Below are positions 43,901 through 54,976 of a stretch of 64,000 nucleotides of DNA, piece by piece. Within the stretch, counting starts at the first letter, position 1; every line of letters begins with the position of its first letter. Where the stretch lies: assembly GCF_047495875.1 (NCBI RefSeq), contig NC_092474.1, positions 4,171,001-4,235,000 of the forward strand. The letters are read 5' to 3'. Origin of the DNA: Pithys albifrons albifrons. Its lineage: Eukaryota; Chordata; Aves; Passeriformes; Thamnophilidae. A program made the position numbers and the translations under genes. The notes under the pieces are model-generated. The model saw only the letters and a list, made by a program, of their open reading frames with translations, made no database searches and was not told where the DNA came from.

Positions 43901-46900
43901 GGACTCAAAACACCCTGAAAATATTACCTTGTCAATTCACCTAAAAATTGAGAGAATTTGCTTAAAGATTTTCTTCAGTGTCTGCTGCTTTGTTCCTGTA
44001 TCCATAGAAAAGATCACATTAGCAGGGATAAGAAAAGAACAAAAGCTGCTTATACTTGAGTGATCTGCTTTTCAATCAAGCACTCTGTCAATAAGCTAAT
44101 TGTGAGAGCTCTGAGAACAGGTTTGATTCTGAGATGCAACAGGACAATGCCAGTTATTTTTAGTTGTCATCTCCCTTAAGCCAAACTGCTGAGAACCTTG
44201 ATCTGTATGTGCAGATAGCACTTAATGCCTAATACATGTTGTTCCACTATAGAATATTTTATATGTTTGAATATATGTAACTCAACCCAGAATTTACTAA
44301 GAAACAGATGTTTTAAAAAAAAAAAGTAACTCTGAGCAACAGCCAGCAATTCTGGCACAGGGCCTTGGAAACAGGGCCCAGCCTTGTGGTGAATGAATGG
44401 ATATTAATTCATATGGATTTGGATATCACAAATGATATAACTACAGTAAGAATTAATAAGAGCATTTACACCTCCATCACTAACAAATATTTATTATTTA
44501 AATAATCATACCTCTGCCACTAGTTCACTATTAACCACCTCCACTATCAAAGACTGATTATTGAAATACCAAATATGAGTCCTTTCATGGCCACAACAGT
44601 TCTGTATAAATGGGAACTGTATGAATATTGTTGGAGATCCTTAGATGTGCATTTATTTGCTGAAATCTCTGCAAATGTAAAGAGTCTAAAATAATTTTGG
44701 CAAGAAAAACTTGGTTGCATAAAATTGTATCCATGACAACACATCAAATAAACCACAGCCAAGTTGCTCCAGTGCACAGGTACAGTAACTATCACTGGCT
44801 GTCTTTGTGGTGTTTACCCATAAGGTTATTACAGGGTATTCTCCAGAGCAATTTGCTGCCAAATTCCAGGTTAAGGATTCTTGCTAATATTCACCTCATT
44901 TCTTTCACCTGCCTCAGAATTTTATATCCTCATCACATGCACAGTTCTCTTATTCTGGACAACAGTTATGATCCAGTACACAGAGCAGAGGATTAGTTAG
45001 CACAGATTTCATTAGCCTTTAATGGGATTTGAGTCTTTTTGAAAATTTACAACCCAAGAGATTAAGTTTTAGCACTACTTCTGCCAACTCTTCCATGGAC
45101 AAATACGATGAAATGAATGTAACACAGGAAATATCAAATGAACAGAATACATATAGACTGTATTTTATGAAAAAGCTATTCTACTTTCATCATTGAATCA
45201 TAAAATAATATGTAGAGATCACAGGGATTTCAAGTAGTCTAGCCTTTCTCTGCTGGCCTACACATCTCTCAGTGGTTCCAAGCACTTATGGAACACTTCC
45301 TAGCAGATATGCCATTACAAAAATGCACTTTCCTTTCGTGAATCTTCCACACATGCTCTCACCTGGCTTCCTCCAGCACTGCTCCCATTACCCGATGTTT
45401 CTCTTCGCATTTGATATCTTCATTTACATCTGTCCCACCAAAGATGATTCCAAAGGGAATTCTGCTGCCTGCAAAGCAATGACTGCACTGAGAAGTTGGC
45501 CAACATGGCAAGGTAATGAATAGGAGGGGATACTAAGAATGAAAAAGTACATAGATGAAAACTGTATCATATTGAAGCAAAAATCTTTGAAACCTGGAAA
45601 AACTTGAATTTTTATGGTTTTGGCACTGAACCCTCCCATACAATAACTCTGCACTTCCACAGTTCTTTAAGGGTAGAGAAGGCTTAAATTCAGTGAGTTC
45701 TCATAGTTAAAATACATGGTTAAAACCAAACAAATAAGGAAATCTTAAACCAAACAGGAAACAAAACAAACATGCTGATGAAGACTGAAAATGTAATCTG
45801 TGTTTCACATATGTATTTGAAAATGAAGTGAGCTGTAAGATGAAGATTTATTAGCATTGCTAATTTCCTCATTACTAAATGAAACAACAAACACAAAGAA
45901 TGAAAGACTAATTATCATTCTGGCTACTTAGAGAATTTCCTTGGCATTTTTAGATATTATGCTCTAATGTTTGCAGGTGAAGAGAATTAAGGTGCACTAT
46001 CAAAGCACCACAGCACTGATCTTCAAGAGACTGACTTTCTCTAATACAATATAAAATAGGTATGGCCTTTCCAATAAAAGTAAATAATTACTATGTCATC
46101 TACTACATGTGTTGATCATACATCCCCAATCATGTTAACAAAGTTTCCAGGCTGAGGCACAAAAGATTGGTAGTATGGCAGTCATGGTAGTGTGACTGTA
46201 ACACTAAATTTCTAAATGTTACAGGAACCAGGAGTGTCCTTTGAATCACTTTTTTCCTCCAAGAAGTCTACAATAACTTTTGCACTTTGACTGTGATCAT
46301 CCCAGCAATCTTACCACTTATTGTCTTGCCTCTCACAGGTTTCTGGTTTATTTTTCTTACATTTATTGCAAATGCTTTTTGGAACAGTGTGACTGATTTA
46401 TTTAAATTACTGAGCTTTTGTAAGTCATTTGAGTATAGGACTTTGCACATCACTTGGGATTTTGAAAAGCTAATAGCAACAGCTTTTGGGCATTGCTATA
46501 CAAGTCAAACTCCAATAAACTTTTACAATAAACATTTAAAATTCAATCTTATTTTTTGTCTCTTAGCAAAAGAAAAAAAAGAGAGACAGATCTCAGACTT
46601 TCCATAAGCCTCTTCCAAAACAATTCTGGGTCTTGTCAAAAAGCAATCAGCTCTACATTTCAACAAGAGAACTCAATACATATGTTAGCAGAGATCATCC
46701 CATATTCCAGGGGCCCCTCTGAAATCAGAGCTTCATTGTAACAAAAGAAATAGAAACATTCCAGGCACCATAATTCAGGGTTTCTGCAAACCCACCAGCA
46801 CAAACTGCGGGGGCACATCTGAACTCTGAAAACCAACACAACAGAACTTACACTGAGATCTGATGAAAGTATGAAATTATGTGCCTTTATTCAAGTGAAC

Positions 46901-49900
46901 AGATTTATATAATACAAAGGTGATCTCAAAAATGGATGTGCATTTGTAATTTCAGTAGGTGACGGTGTCTGTAATTTTGAAAGCCAGTGTTTCTAGTGTA
47001 TCATTAATGGCAGGCTGAAATTTTGTTCTACATGGCTAGGTAGAAAGTTATATTATTTTTCTGATAACATCCTGTCTCCTATAGGTTGGCTGTCAGGAAC
47101 AACATCTAAAAGTTATTTCATGCCCAAAACTCTGATTCATTTTTGAGCAGAAAAATCAAATTAGCTTCTCTGCTTTCTTCCATTTGACCTCAGCTATACT
47201 TAGCCAAGCCATTGTCCTCTGAAAGAGCACATTTGCTGGGAGTATCCTAATGTTAATATAATGCTCTTATCTTGATGTACTTAAAGTACTTAATTATGAA
47301 ATGCACTATGTGCTTTAAAAGTACATTTATTTAGTTCTCTCCTCTCTGGATCAGCTCTCCCACAGAAAAAGATTTTCAGCATTTCTGAACATTTGTTGAA
47401 GTGGATAAAGACCATAATGCCATTGCGTGTGGGTTTATACATTTATAGCCATTTATAAATGTTAGTGATCATTCTCTTCTCTTGCAGTACTTTTGAAAGA
47501 GGTATTTTTATTGGAAAACAGAAAGAGGATTACCTTGCAGAAGTCTGCCTCCTTTATAAAGATGAATGGCCAGGGCTGCATCAAACTTGTCTGTCGAGGT
47601 TAGATCCGTAATTTCAGCTGGACTTTCATACAGGAAAGCATCTTTAAGCACACAGATATGACCTGCAGCATGTAGATGACTCCTTCACAATCAGAACAAA
47701 TAGAAAAAGAATGAAGAAGATACTATTAATGTTTATAGGAATGCCAGTATATGAAGTGCCATCAAAACCTTTTTCCTTAATAACCTTTGCTCCAACATTC
47801 AACATTACGCTAGTTTTGTTCAAGCAATGATGGAGCAATTCACAAGGTTGCTTATTTTTTCCTGAAAAATGTTATCTTCACCATTTTGAAGCCACAGTCA
47901 CACTTCCAAGCAACATAATTTGCATCCATTTCGAGGCCAAAGCCTTATAATTTTTGAAAATCAGCAGAAATTAAGTATGACCAGGATCCTTCCTGATTGA
48001 CCTTCACCTTATTATGCTGAAAGATCTCCTTTTTCAATTCAATGTGTTAGACTCTGGTCTTAGAGATTCTCAGATCCTTTGTCTGGAGAAAGGCCACCAA
48101 ATGAAGAAAGTACAAATACATTCAGCTGATCAGTGCTACTAAAAATACAGAACATCCAAAAAAAGAATACATTAAGAAAACCAGAGAATTGAATTGTATT
48201 CCCTCTGTGTTTGATTGTGGGTTTAGTTGCTTCCTGTTTTAGCTCACCCATTTGTAAAACAGGCACAGGATAATTGAAGTATAAGCAAAAAAACTGCACT
48301 TAAGTAATTACACAAATACCTTCAGAGCCTGCTTTTAAAATCTCAGTTGCTAAAAAGAAAACAACAAACCAAACCAACAACAAAACCCCCTTAGTGTCAG
48401 ATACCCATTCATCTTTATATGCAATGGTTCCTCATATTCAATCATTGATTCACAGACTGCCAGAGAAAGTGATTGATTACAGACAGCTTTATTCCTCCCC
48501 CTGAAACCACAATCAGTTGTCAATGTTTCCAAGGACATCAGCCAAAAAACATACAGCAGAAAATCCATGTTTTGACAGAAACTAGCACACTGTGCCTGCT
48601 GACATGTAGTGTTTGCATTTTCTGTGTTATAAAAAGACCACCAGAACGTTTTCTGCTCATTACATATTGTTCCAGTTGATTTATTTCTCATTGTGTATTA
48701 ATTGTTCTGGCATTAAAATCCTGCAAACTCAATGGCTTCCTGGATAATGTGGCTCTTTCGTTTCCTGATTATTTCATATCCTCCCAAGGAATGTAATTTT
48801 CTGTCCTGCAGAAGTTAGTCATTACTGCAGAAATTGGTGCTAAAAATGTTGTAAAATGTCTTGAGGCCTTGGAAGGAATGTATTAGCACTATATCAGACA
48901 GAGCTCCACTGGCACAACATATGGTGCTGTATTTCTTCCTTATCCTAAAAAGAAGCTCCTTTTACTTTCAACTTCACTGTTTGAAGCAAGACTAATAAAT
49001 TATAATAAGCACTAATAAGTAATAAGATACAGCCAGATTGTAAACTCCTTATTTACACTGTCGAGCAATTATTTACATCAGTTGTCCCATGAACTGGTTC
49101 CAAGTACCTGTTTGCCTTTTCAAAGAGGCTCTCAATTTATATCTAAATAATGATGCCCGAATCTCACAGCTGTGGAAAGGAAATCTCTTGGGCAAATACT
49201 TGGGATGCTCGTGTATGTATTCCATAATTTCACAGGTGCTCATTAAACAGTCTAAAAGGATTTTTTCCCATCACTACTGCAATTACCATAAATCACTATC
49301 ATGTACAAGCAATATGTTTGCATATTACAATTAATTTGAAAATAACTCTCTTAGGACATCAGGAATCAAGAACCTCAGCTAGGATTTTTAATCCAAAGTA
49401 TCTTTTTGATTTTTTTCTTTTATATACTAGGAATGAATACTTATCCTCCACAGTTCCACAGCTCCAAATCTCACTATGGAATAACAGCTGTTTCTGCAGT
49501 AAATAGAGAGGGCCTCCACTCCCTCAAGTGTTCCAAGGCTCAGAAGTTGTGGATTACCTCTATTACATCAATTTTTTCCCCACATATTTTTATTCTACTC
49601 AGGAGCACATAAAGAATTTGCATACATTTTATGATGGAAAAATTACCAAATTATTCCCAGAATAATTCAAACTCCCAGATTTAAAGAGGCCTTAATCCCA
49701 TAAACATTTCATTGAGTTCAGTATCATTAGTCACAGGCTTCAAATTATGCATATATGGAAATATATGTGTGTAGAAGCAGAGTTATTGGGTAGTATTTAA
49801 GTACTGAAATTTAGTGGTATTTTCATACTTTCTAAATGACTTTTCATCTTTATAACGGAAAAAAGCTACTATATTTTTCACACATATGCTGTTATCAGGG

Positions 49901-52900
49901 AACATGATAAGAGGGTGCTATGATGTGTCTATGAAGTCACAGATGTCCCTGAATCAAGCCAAGACAGAGGAGATGTATTACCCATATCTTCTCTCCTCCT
50001 GGCAATTGTGTATTCACATTATTTTGCCATTTCATAAACAAATACTTTCTGAATGAAAAATAAAAATGAACATGTCTCCTGCTGTCTGGGAATCAAAGAC
50101 ATCACTGAAAATGCTAAATCTCAAGGCTACATTTTCTATCACAGTTTTTTTACATAGTAGATAAATTTCCAAGCAAATGTCTTCACAAACAGTGATTGTT
50201 GCTTGGATCCAGGATTTGCCTTGTTTTGCCATATTTTTCCCTTCTACTGAAACTCATGGAAGCCAATACCACAACTTGGGGAGAATAGTATTTCTAATAT
50301 GGAGCTGGGCTGTCAGATTCCACATTTTGAGTGTTTTTCTAGGAAGAAACCATCAGGGGAAATTCTAGTCATCCAGTAAGTATGAAAGGTTATTTATTAA
50401 AGTACATTACATTGGTCACTGCTTACACTGTGATATTTACACACATGTGAATACTGAACAGAATCTTTCCCAGCCCCACTTACTTTATTATTCAGGAAAT
50501 AATTTCTTTTGTTGTTGTTGTGTTTTTTATACTCTTTGGAAATCATGGAGCCTATAAGTGAAACTTCAAATGTCATCTCCAGATCTATACTGCATGCAGA
50601 GAGATACTGCCAAAAGGCACAACCCTTTTCTGACATGTTTTCACTTTATTTAGGATTCCTATAGCAAAACATTTTCCTCTAACAAACTATGAAACACCAA
50701 GTGATGTTTTACAATGTTTAATTTTTTATTTCCTACATTATTGATCACCACTTCTCACTTTTCCTGGCCCTCCCTCAACATGAATCTGCAGTTTACAGGT
50801 TTTTACATAAAGAAACAGTTTTATAGTTCTAACACAGACTGGTTGAGGCTAAAGAACAGCAAATTAGAAGTATGATTACATTTAAAGTATTATGGTTGTG
50901 AAACTTGCTGTATCTTCTGTGATGTCTTCCTCTCAGAAACATTTATGTTCTAAATTTCAACTGAGATTTCAATGGAATTACTTGCAGACAAAGAATGCCT
51001 GATTTCCAAGGAGCTCCTGGTAGGCAAATACACAGACACTTCTCGAATGGCACAAAATAGGCTTCACCCAAAAATATTAATTATCTCTTTCCCTTGGCTG
51101 TTTGTTCTGTGCATCAGCTACTGTTAAATGTATATGGCACAATTCAAAGGTTATTAAGTGAGCAGAGTCATTCCACTCCCTCTTCTGAAACTCAGCCAGA
51201 CCTGAGTACTCACAATTCTCATTGAGGCCCATCAAATTACAAGAGTTGAAACCCTGCTTGATCCCTTTGTTTTCATGGTAATTTTTCTTGTTTTCATACT
51301 TGTTAAAGCAACACGTCCTTCATTTTATTTCTCTCTCAAATTTCTCTTTTAGACAGCACAGACAAATCGTGCTGGCACGGATGGAGTATGAACAAAATTC
51401 ACTGTGAGTAAGGCCAGAAATTAAAAATGTGAGCGAAGATGGGGAACAAAACCTTCTGTCTCTGTGTTCTGAAGTAACTGAACTTTGGAAGGACAAAATA
51501 ACTCTGCAAAGTTTAATCCTGCCTTTCAATAGGTGCTGCCATGCAAACCATTTTGGGAAGCAGCAACAATGCAGGCCATGTGAACAATGGCATCTCAGTC
51601 CCAAAGGTGGAGGATGAACACCTGCCTTGCAGGTGTCCTGCTCCAGGAGTGGCCACACAAACAGCAGCAGGAATCTCCCAGTACCTGTACAAACCAACAC
51701 AGGCAGCAAAAGGAGCCCTTATGATCTGCCATGGGGAGAAGAGTGTTCTCCTGTAGAACTGTAATGGTGGCAGACAGAGTAAGACTAAATAGAAGAAACA
51801 TTTGGGTTCAGAATTACTCCAGTAAATGTCTAAGATAAAAAACAATTGTAAAGAGGAATGATAAGTGGCATTGAATTTGTGTGTTTAATTCTCTTGCAGC
51901 TGATTACCTGAGGATTTACAGGATGGCTATTTCAACTGGCCACTTAATGAGTACCAAAACAATTTCTCCCTTTCCAAAGCATAGTTACACATTGGCAAAA
52001 TACTTCATCTAAATCTTTCTAATTAACCAATTAATTCAAGATATCTATTCCTCCTTACTACCAAATAATAAAAGATGAACAGAACATTTCAAGGGGCAGA
52101 GAAGATTTATTTCTTTTCTTTCCTGACACCCTCTTTGATCTCATTTCTAAGGCTGAAGAATGGCAGCCTATGCAACTACTTTTGCCCAGTGTTGTTTTCT
52201 CTACTCACTGCTCATATTTTTAAAGGTGATTAAAGATTATGCACAGCAATACCAATAAAGGCCACAGCACATCCATTATACCACTTGTTTTAGAGGGCTG
52301 ATTTCTAACCAAATTAGAGTCTGGTACCTTTGTCACCAGTTACTTTAAACTCAGGAAATGAGTATCTTATTTATGAAAAGATGAAGCAGTTATAGGAACA
52401 GCTGTAATATCACAAACATAGGATATGCAGTGATATTAAGCCACAAAGTTAATCTATGCTGGCAACTGTCCAACCCAGAGACAATGTCATTGTTTCATTT
52501 ATACTTAAACAAAACTTGCCATGGTTTGATATGAAAACAAAAGACTGAACTAATAAATTCATAGGCATGTATGCAGATAAAACTGAAGCCAAATATTAAC
52601 TGGAAAATATATTTTATGTGTATTAACATATATAATACAAATGTTACCATAAGCACATAACCTCAGGTGTGGCAGATTAGTGCGAGAAGGGACATGACCA
52701 AGCCTTTGACCACACATGTGCATTTATTTATTTTTAATGGCATAAAGTCTTAAGAAAACCAGTATTAGATGGAAGTATCTGCACTGGATGGCTTTAGTGA
52801 TTCCTGTCACCTGACTAGCCCTTTAGTGAGGATGATGGACTTAACTGATAGCCAATACTCTACTTTTTTTCCCTGATCAGAGGTTTTTTTCCCTGAACAG

Positions 52901-54976
52901 GCTCATTTATATTACTACTATAAATAGCAGTTATGGTAGGTTATAAGATAGGAACTGAACATGACATTACTCATTCCCAATCACTATTTCTGTTAGAATC
53001 CCCTATCCAATTAAATTGATCTTTCAGTCATTATTTTCCTTCCATTTTAAGGTCTCTGTGCAGGAGGAAGCAGCATCCACTTTGTTTAAGGTACTCTTGG
53101 GAAGCAACAGGATCACCAGCGAGTTGCTGCTCTCTGCACAGGTCACTGCAGATGTGTTCACACAGCTGCAAATGATTGCATTAAGATGGTAATATGTTAA
53201 ACCATCTGTTAGATGAGCTGCTGCAGCTCACCAAATCTATAACCTTTTATACTAATACACATTATTTTAGGTCACCATTACAAGTCTCAGCTGGACAAGG
53301 CTACCAAAATTGCAGCTTACGTGACTCATGTAAAGGCACCTTGCTAAGCCACTGTACTCGATGCAGGATGCTCACATATTCAGCCAACCTCAGTGTAATT
53401 AAATGACACTTTGGTATAATATGTGGATGTTTGTCTGGCTTATTCAGGCTTACTTTAACCAGAAATAATGCAAAACCTGCTTTCCACTACATTAGCTCTG
53501 AATGGCTCCACAGTCTAAATGTTTGTCCGACTTTCTTCAAAATTGAATTGGAAGAAGGTGGTATGTGAATATTTAATTTGTAAAGGTAGAATAAATAATC
53601 TTATTGGGGAAGAATGAGCACTGATATTCTAAAGAATAACTAGTTTTGTTTATCTGCTGAGAGCAAAGGAAACGCAGAATGCCACAGAAACCACCACACT
53701 GCAACTCTGCTGATTCATACAGGTATAACAATGTGTGTTATAAACATAAGAGCATACTTCTTTTATCTTAACATTTTATTACCAATTATTGTTAAAATAC
53801 CAAAAACCTTCAGCTGTCTCTGGTCTTTATGCTCCATTTGCTTTGTATCTTCAATGCCTGGGTGACTGATAAGAGGCAGCAGGTCTGTTCTACCTTATAC
53901 CATCCTGTAGCTTTGCACAAATCTGAGACTGAACTTGGGATGACACAACTGGTGTGAAAATGTCAGAGAGCTGTTTCCATGCATAACATTCCACATGTGA
54001 TAATACACGGACCAAGGTCAGGGAAAACTAGTAATAGCACAAAGTTATCCCAAGGGATTCACGCCAAGAAAAACAACTAACTGGTGATGACTTTTAGATA
54101 AGATGCAACCAAATCCTTATCTTAGGCCTCAAGAGGCCAAAGCCATTGGGAATTTTTTTCCTTTTTATGGGGACTTTTTTTTTCCCCCAAAGCTCACACG
54201 CACTGCAAAGCCCTCAGCAATGCTACCAGCCACATCCCTTTCCCACGTGTCACAGGAGTTAAATGGGGGCATTAGGAATATTCCTGCGGTTCCGTCGCTC
54301 CACGCGGTTTGACAGCACTGCAGGTCCGTGTCCGTCCTCCCCAGAGCCGCGTGTTGAATCCCCACGGCGAGGTCGGCACCTGGAGCGGCTCTGGCACAGA
54401 CCCCGATTCCGGAGCTCCCTCCAGCCTTTCGCACTGACGTCCTGTCTCAGCCTGGGCACCTCCCAGCGCGGGCAGCCTTGGCAAACCCCCTGCCTGACAC
54501 GGGCTGTCCCGGGGCTCCGCACGGACTGCAGAATCTCCCCCGCAAGCAAAGCGAGAGGAGCGCTCCAGGACGGTGTTTGGGGCACCCCTCGGCCCCGCGC
54601 TGCCCATGGCACCGGGGAGACTCCGATACGATACAGCAGGCCCGGCCCGTGCCGGAGGGACCCGCTCGGCCCCCGCACAGCCCCGGCCCGTAGAGCCGTC
54701 TCCGTGCGCCGGCGCGGGCAGCGCATGGCGGGCGGGCCTCGCCGCCCCCCGGCCCCGCAGCGGCCCCGCGGGGCCCCCCAGCCGGACGGAGCCGCGGTGC
54801 TGGTGCTGGTGCGAGGGGCAGGCGCCGCCTCCCCGGCGTGCGGATCCCCACGGAGAGCGGGCACGGAGCGGGCAGCGCATCCCCTGTCCCCCCCATCATC
54901 GCACTCACTGTATCCTGGCGGCGGTGGTGGCGTTGCCGGTCTGTGCCCGCAGACTCGCCAGCAGGAGCAGCCTCAT
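7816..54976 (-). CDS. GLT1D1: GLT1D1, glycosyltransferase 1 domain-containing protein 1 (12 exons, complete)
   Basis: Coding exons in transcript order, high to low coordinate: 54976-54909, 47682-47534, 45468-45363, 41315-41264, 37357-37321, 36203-36147, 28436-28341, 27287-27238, 21537-21494, 21328-21208, 14742-14644, 7962-7816. They sum to 1026 nt and encode 341 residues plus TAA; the human protein is about 346. Every intron is GT-AG and the phase is consistent throughout. The protein starts [18 protein letters not shown], with the GN loop typical of the N-terminal Rossmann half of GT-B enzymes. The C-terminal Glycos_transf_1 half begins near residue 165 and contains GLRRVKDP (R175, K178) and the E-x7-E motif [10 protein letters not shown] (E252, E260), which bind the donor nucleotide-sugar in GT4-type enzymes. 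The true donor and acceptor are not well established for this family. There is no clear transmembrane segment. Identification rests on strong remembered similarity to human GLT1D1 in every exon and on synteny with SLC15A4. Confidence 0.95.
7963..14643 (-). other. GLT1D1: GLT1D1 intron 11
   Basis: 6681 nt, donor GTAAGA and acceptor TAG. AT-rich unique sequence with short A-rich and CA/CAAA stretches (for example near 13757-13777). I recognise no exon, RNA gene or transposon in it. Confidence 0.7.
14644..14742 (-). CDS. GLT1D1: GLT1D1 exon 11 (residues 261-293)
   Basis: It encodes [20 protein letters not shown] and then [13 protein letters not shown], one of the best conserved blocks (human [20 protein letters not shown], then [13 protein letters not shown]). 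The acceptor is ATTCCTCTAG and the donor GTAAGA. Phase 0 at both ends, 99 nt. Confidence 0.96.
16494..16580 (-). mobile_element. CR1 LINE 3'-end fragment
   Basis: The sequence reads GAGAATCACAAACTATTCTG, then GAGTTGGAAGGGACCCACAA, then ATGATCATCAAATCCAACCC, which is the reverse complement of the CR1 3' terminus. It is a short 5'-truncated and diverged insertion, in the same orientation as GLT1D1. Confidence 0.8.
17187..17757. repeat. Polypurine minisatellite, seven units of 77/81 bp
   Basis: The invariant ATACAG inside each unit starts at 17241, 17318, 17399, 17476, 17557, 17634 and 17711, so unit lengths run 77, 81, 77, 81, 77, 77. The long units carry one extra GGGA inside a (GGGA)n stretch. 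The plus strand is all A/G except one T and one C per unit (in GATACAG). On the minus (transcribed) strand this is a CT-rich tract inside GLT1D1 intron 10. Long stop-free minus-strand frames across it are low-complexity artefacts. Confidence 0.95.
19484..19572. repeat. T-rich low-complexity tract
   Basis: TTTG/TTTGG-rich stretch with a run of about 14 T near 19530-19544. On the GLT1D1 sense strand it is A-rich. Possibly the remains of a poly-A tail, but no retrotransposon body is recognisable next to it. Confidence 0.6.
21208..21328 (-). CDS. GLT1D1: GLT1D1 exon 10 (residues 220-260, E-x7-E motif)
   Basis: It contains [20 protein letters not shown] followed by [15 protein letters not shown]252 and E260 form the E-x7-E signature of GT4-type retaining glycosyltransferases; the second Glu is the last codon before the donor GTAATT. 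The acceptor is TTTGGTTTCCAG. It enters in phase 2 and leaves in phase 0. Confidence 0.95.
21494..21537 (-). CDS. GLT1D1: GLT1D1 exon 9 (residues 206-220)
   Basis: A 44-nt exon encoding [14 protein letters not shown] plus two bases of an Arg codon, against human VDPVFTREVKAKVKR. The acceptor is CTCCTTTCCAG and the donor GTAAGA. It is separated from exon 10 by an intron of only 165 nt, the shortest in the gene. Confidence 0.93.
21538..27237 (-). other. GLT1D1: GLT1D1 intron 8
   Basis: 5700 nt, consensus donor GTAAGT. Contains one short CR1 tail at 25795-25871. Otherwise unique AT-rich sequence with no recognisable exon or RNA gene. Confidence 0.7.
25795..25871 (+). mobile_element. CR1 LINE 3'-end fragment
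   Basis: GGGTTGGACTTGATGATCCC, then GGAGGTCTCTTCCAACCCAA, then two copies of the 8-bp terminal repeat ATTCTGTG are diagnostic of the CR1 3' end. Only about 75 bp remain. It is antisense to GLT1D1. The intact terminal repeat suggests a younger or better-kept copy than the other intronic fragments. Confidence 0.9.
27238..27287 (-). CDS. GLT1D1: GLT1D1 exon 8 (residues 189-205)
   Basis: A 50-nt exon encoding [17 protein letters not shown], against human AWHQEEPNVHLVIVGPE. LGIIGP is the second beta-strand and loop of the C-terminal Rossmann fold. The acceptor is TTCTCTTTTAG and the donor a consensus GTAAGT. It leaves in phase 0. Confidence 0.93.
27288..28340 (-). other. GLT1D1: GLT1D1 intron 7
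   Basis: 1053 nt between exons 7 and 8. Unique AT-rich sequence; nothing else recognised. Confidence 0.8.
28341..28436 (-). CDS. GLT1D1: GLT1D1 exon 7 (residues 157-189, start of Glycos_transf_1 domain)
   Basis: It encodes [20 protein letters not shown] followed by [32 protein letters not shown] is nearly identical to the human segment. R175 and K178 sit where GT-B enzymes contact the donor phosphates (from the family). The acceptor is TTGCAG and the donor a consensus GTAAGT. Confidence 0.96.
28437..36146 (-). other. GLT1D1: GLT1D1 intron 6
   Basis: 7710 nt, the longest intron. Contains a CR1 fragment at 31570-31664 and a 20-nt perfect palindrome at 30180-30199. No other gene is recognised on either strand. 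Confidence 0.75.
31570..31664 (-). mobile_element. CR1 LINE fragment (internal 3' region)
   Basis: AAAGTTCTTCCTAATACCCA, then ACCTAAACCTCCCCTGCCAC, then GAGGCCATTTCCTCTTGTCC are close to the reverse complement of the CR1 region several hundred bases before its 3' end. Both ends fade into unique sequence. Sense orientation relative to GLT1D1. Confidence 0.85.
36147..36203 (-). CDS. GLT1D1: GLT1D1 exon 6 (residues 138-157)
   Basis: A 57-nt exon encoding [19 protein letters not shown], matching human GIATTPNAAFNWNTFLQRS in length and pattern. The acceptor is CTCTTTTTTTTTCAACACAG, a strong polypyrimidine tract, and the donor is GTAAAA. This is the linker between the two GT-B halves. Entry and exit are phase 1. 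Confidence 0.92.
36204..37320 (-). other. GLT1D1: GLT1D1 intron 5
   Basis: 1117 nt, very AT-rich around 36540-36860. Nothing else recognised. Confidence 0.8.
37321..37357 (-). CDS. GLT1D1: GLT1D1 exon 5, 37-nt microexon (residues 126-138)
   Basis: The smallest exon of the gene, encoding [12 protein letters not shown] plus the first base of a Gly codon, against human PHAKGKVYVQSQG. The acceptor is CTTTCAAG and the donor GTGAGA. Entry phase 0 and exit phase 1 match its neighbours exactly. Despite its size the peptide match and both splice sites make it convincing. Confidence 0.88.
37358..41263 (-). other. GLT1D1: GLT1D1 intron 4
   Basis: 3906 nt. Mostly AT-rich. A slightly GC-richer patch with several CpGs lies at about 40030-40480 and is open on the minus strand for 84 codons, but the peptide resembles no family I know. 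Confidence 0.75.
41264..41315 (-). CDS. GLT1D1: GLT1D1 exon 4 (residues 108-125)
   Basis: A 52-nt exon encoding [18 protein letters not shown], which aligns without gaps with human RFAVAFTESMKEMAQAQW. The acceptor is AACCAG, the donor GTATGT, and it leaves in phase 0. It is too short to stand out as an open reading frame and was found by family similarity plus frame continuity. Confidence 0.9.
41316..45362 (-). other. GLT1D1: GLT1D1 intron 3
   Basis: 4047 nt of AT-rich sequence. A degenerate stretch near 45190-45260 faintly resembles a CR1 tail. No exon or RNA gene recognised. Confidence 0.75.
45363..45468 (-). CDS. GLT1D1: GLT1D1 exon 3 (residues 73-108)
   Basis: It encodes [18 protein letters not shown] and ends [10 protein letters not shown]. 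The FGGTDVNED core is the family hallmark of the N-terminal domain. The acceptor is TTTGCAG and the donor GTGAGAG. The exon is 106 nt, entering in phase 1 and leaving in phase 2. Confidence 0.94.
45469..47533 (-). other. GLT1D1: GLT1D1 intron 2
   Basis: 2065 nt, donor GTAATC. Unique AT-rich sequence; nothing else recognised. Confidence 0.8.
47534..47682 (-). CDS. GLT1D1: GLT1D1 exon 2 (residues 23-73)
   Basis: The translation includes [15 protein letters not shown] and later [15 protein letters not shown], both recognisable GLT1D1 segments (human AHLEAAGHVCVLKDAF and ALALHLYRGGRLLQ). The acceptor follows a T-rich tract and is a NAGNAG-type site (AAGGAG). I chose the upstream AG because it preserves the human spacing. 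The donor is GTAATC. The exon is 149 nt, entering in phase 2 and leaving in phase 1. Confidence 0.93.
47683..54908 (-). other. GLT1D1: GLT1D1 intron 1
   Basis: 7226 nt. The 5' end (from about 54270 up) lies in the CpG island. A GC-richer patch at about 51540-51740 includes an 8-bp-stem hairpin at 51618-51636, and a 20-bp-period partial duplication lies at 52864-52900. No further exon recognised. Confidence 0.75.

Noticed and set aside
45190..45262. Possible highly diverged CR1 tail (GAATCATAAAAT...GATCACAGGGATTT...)
   Set aside because: Only scattered similarity to the CR1 3' end; too degraded to call by eye.
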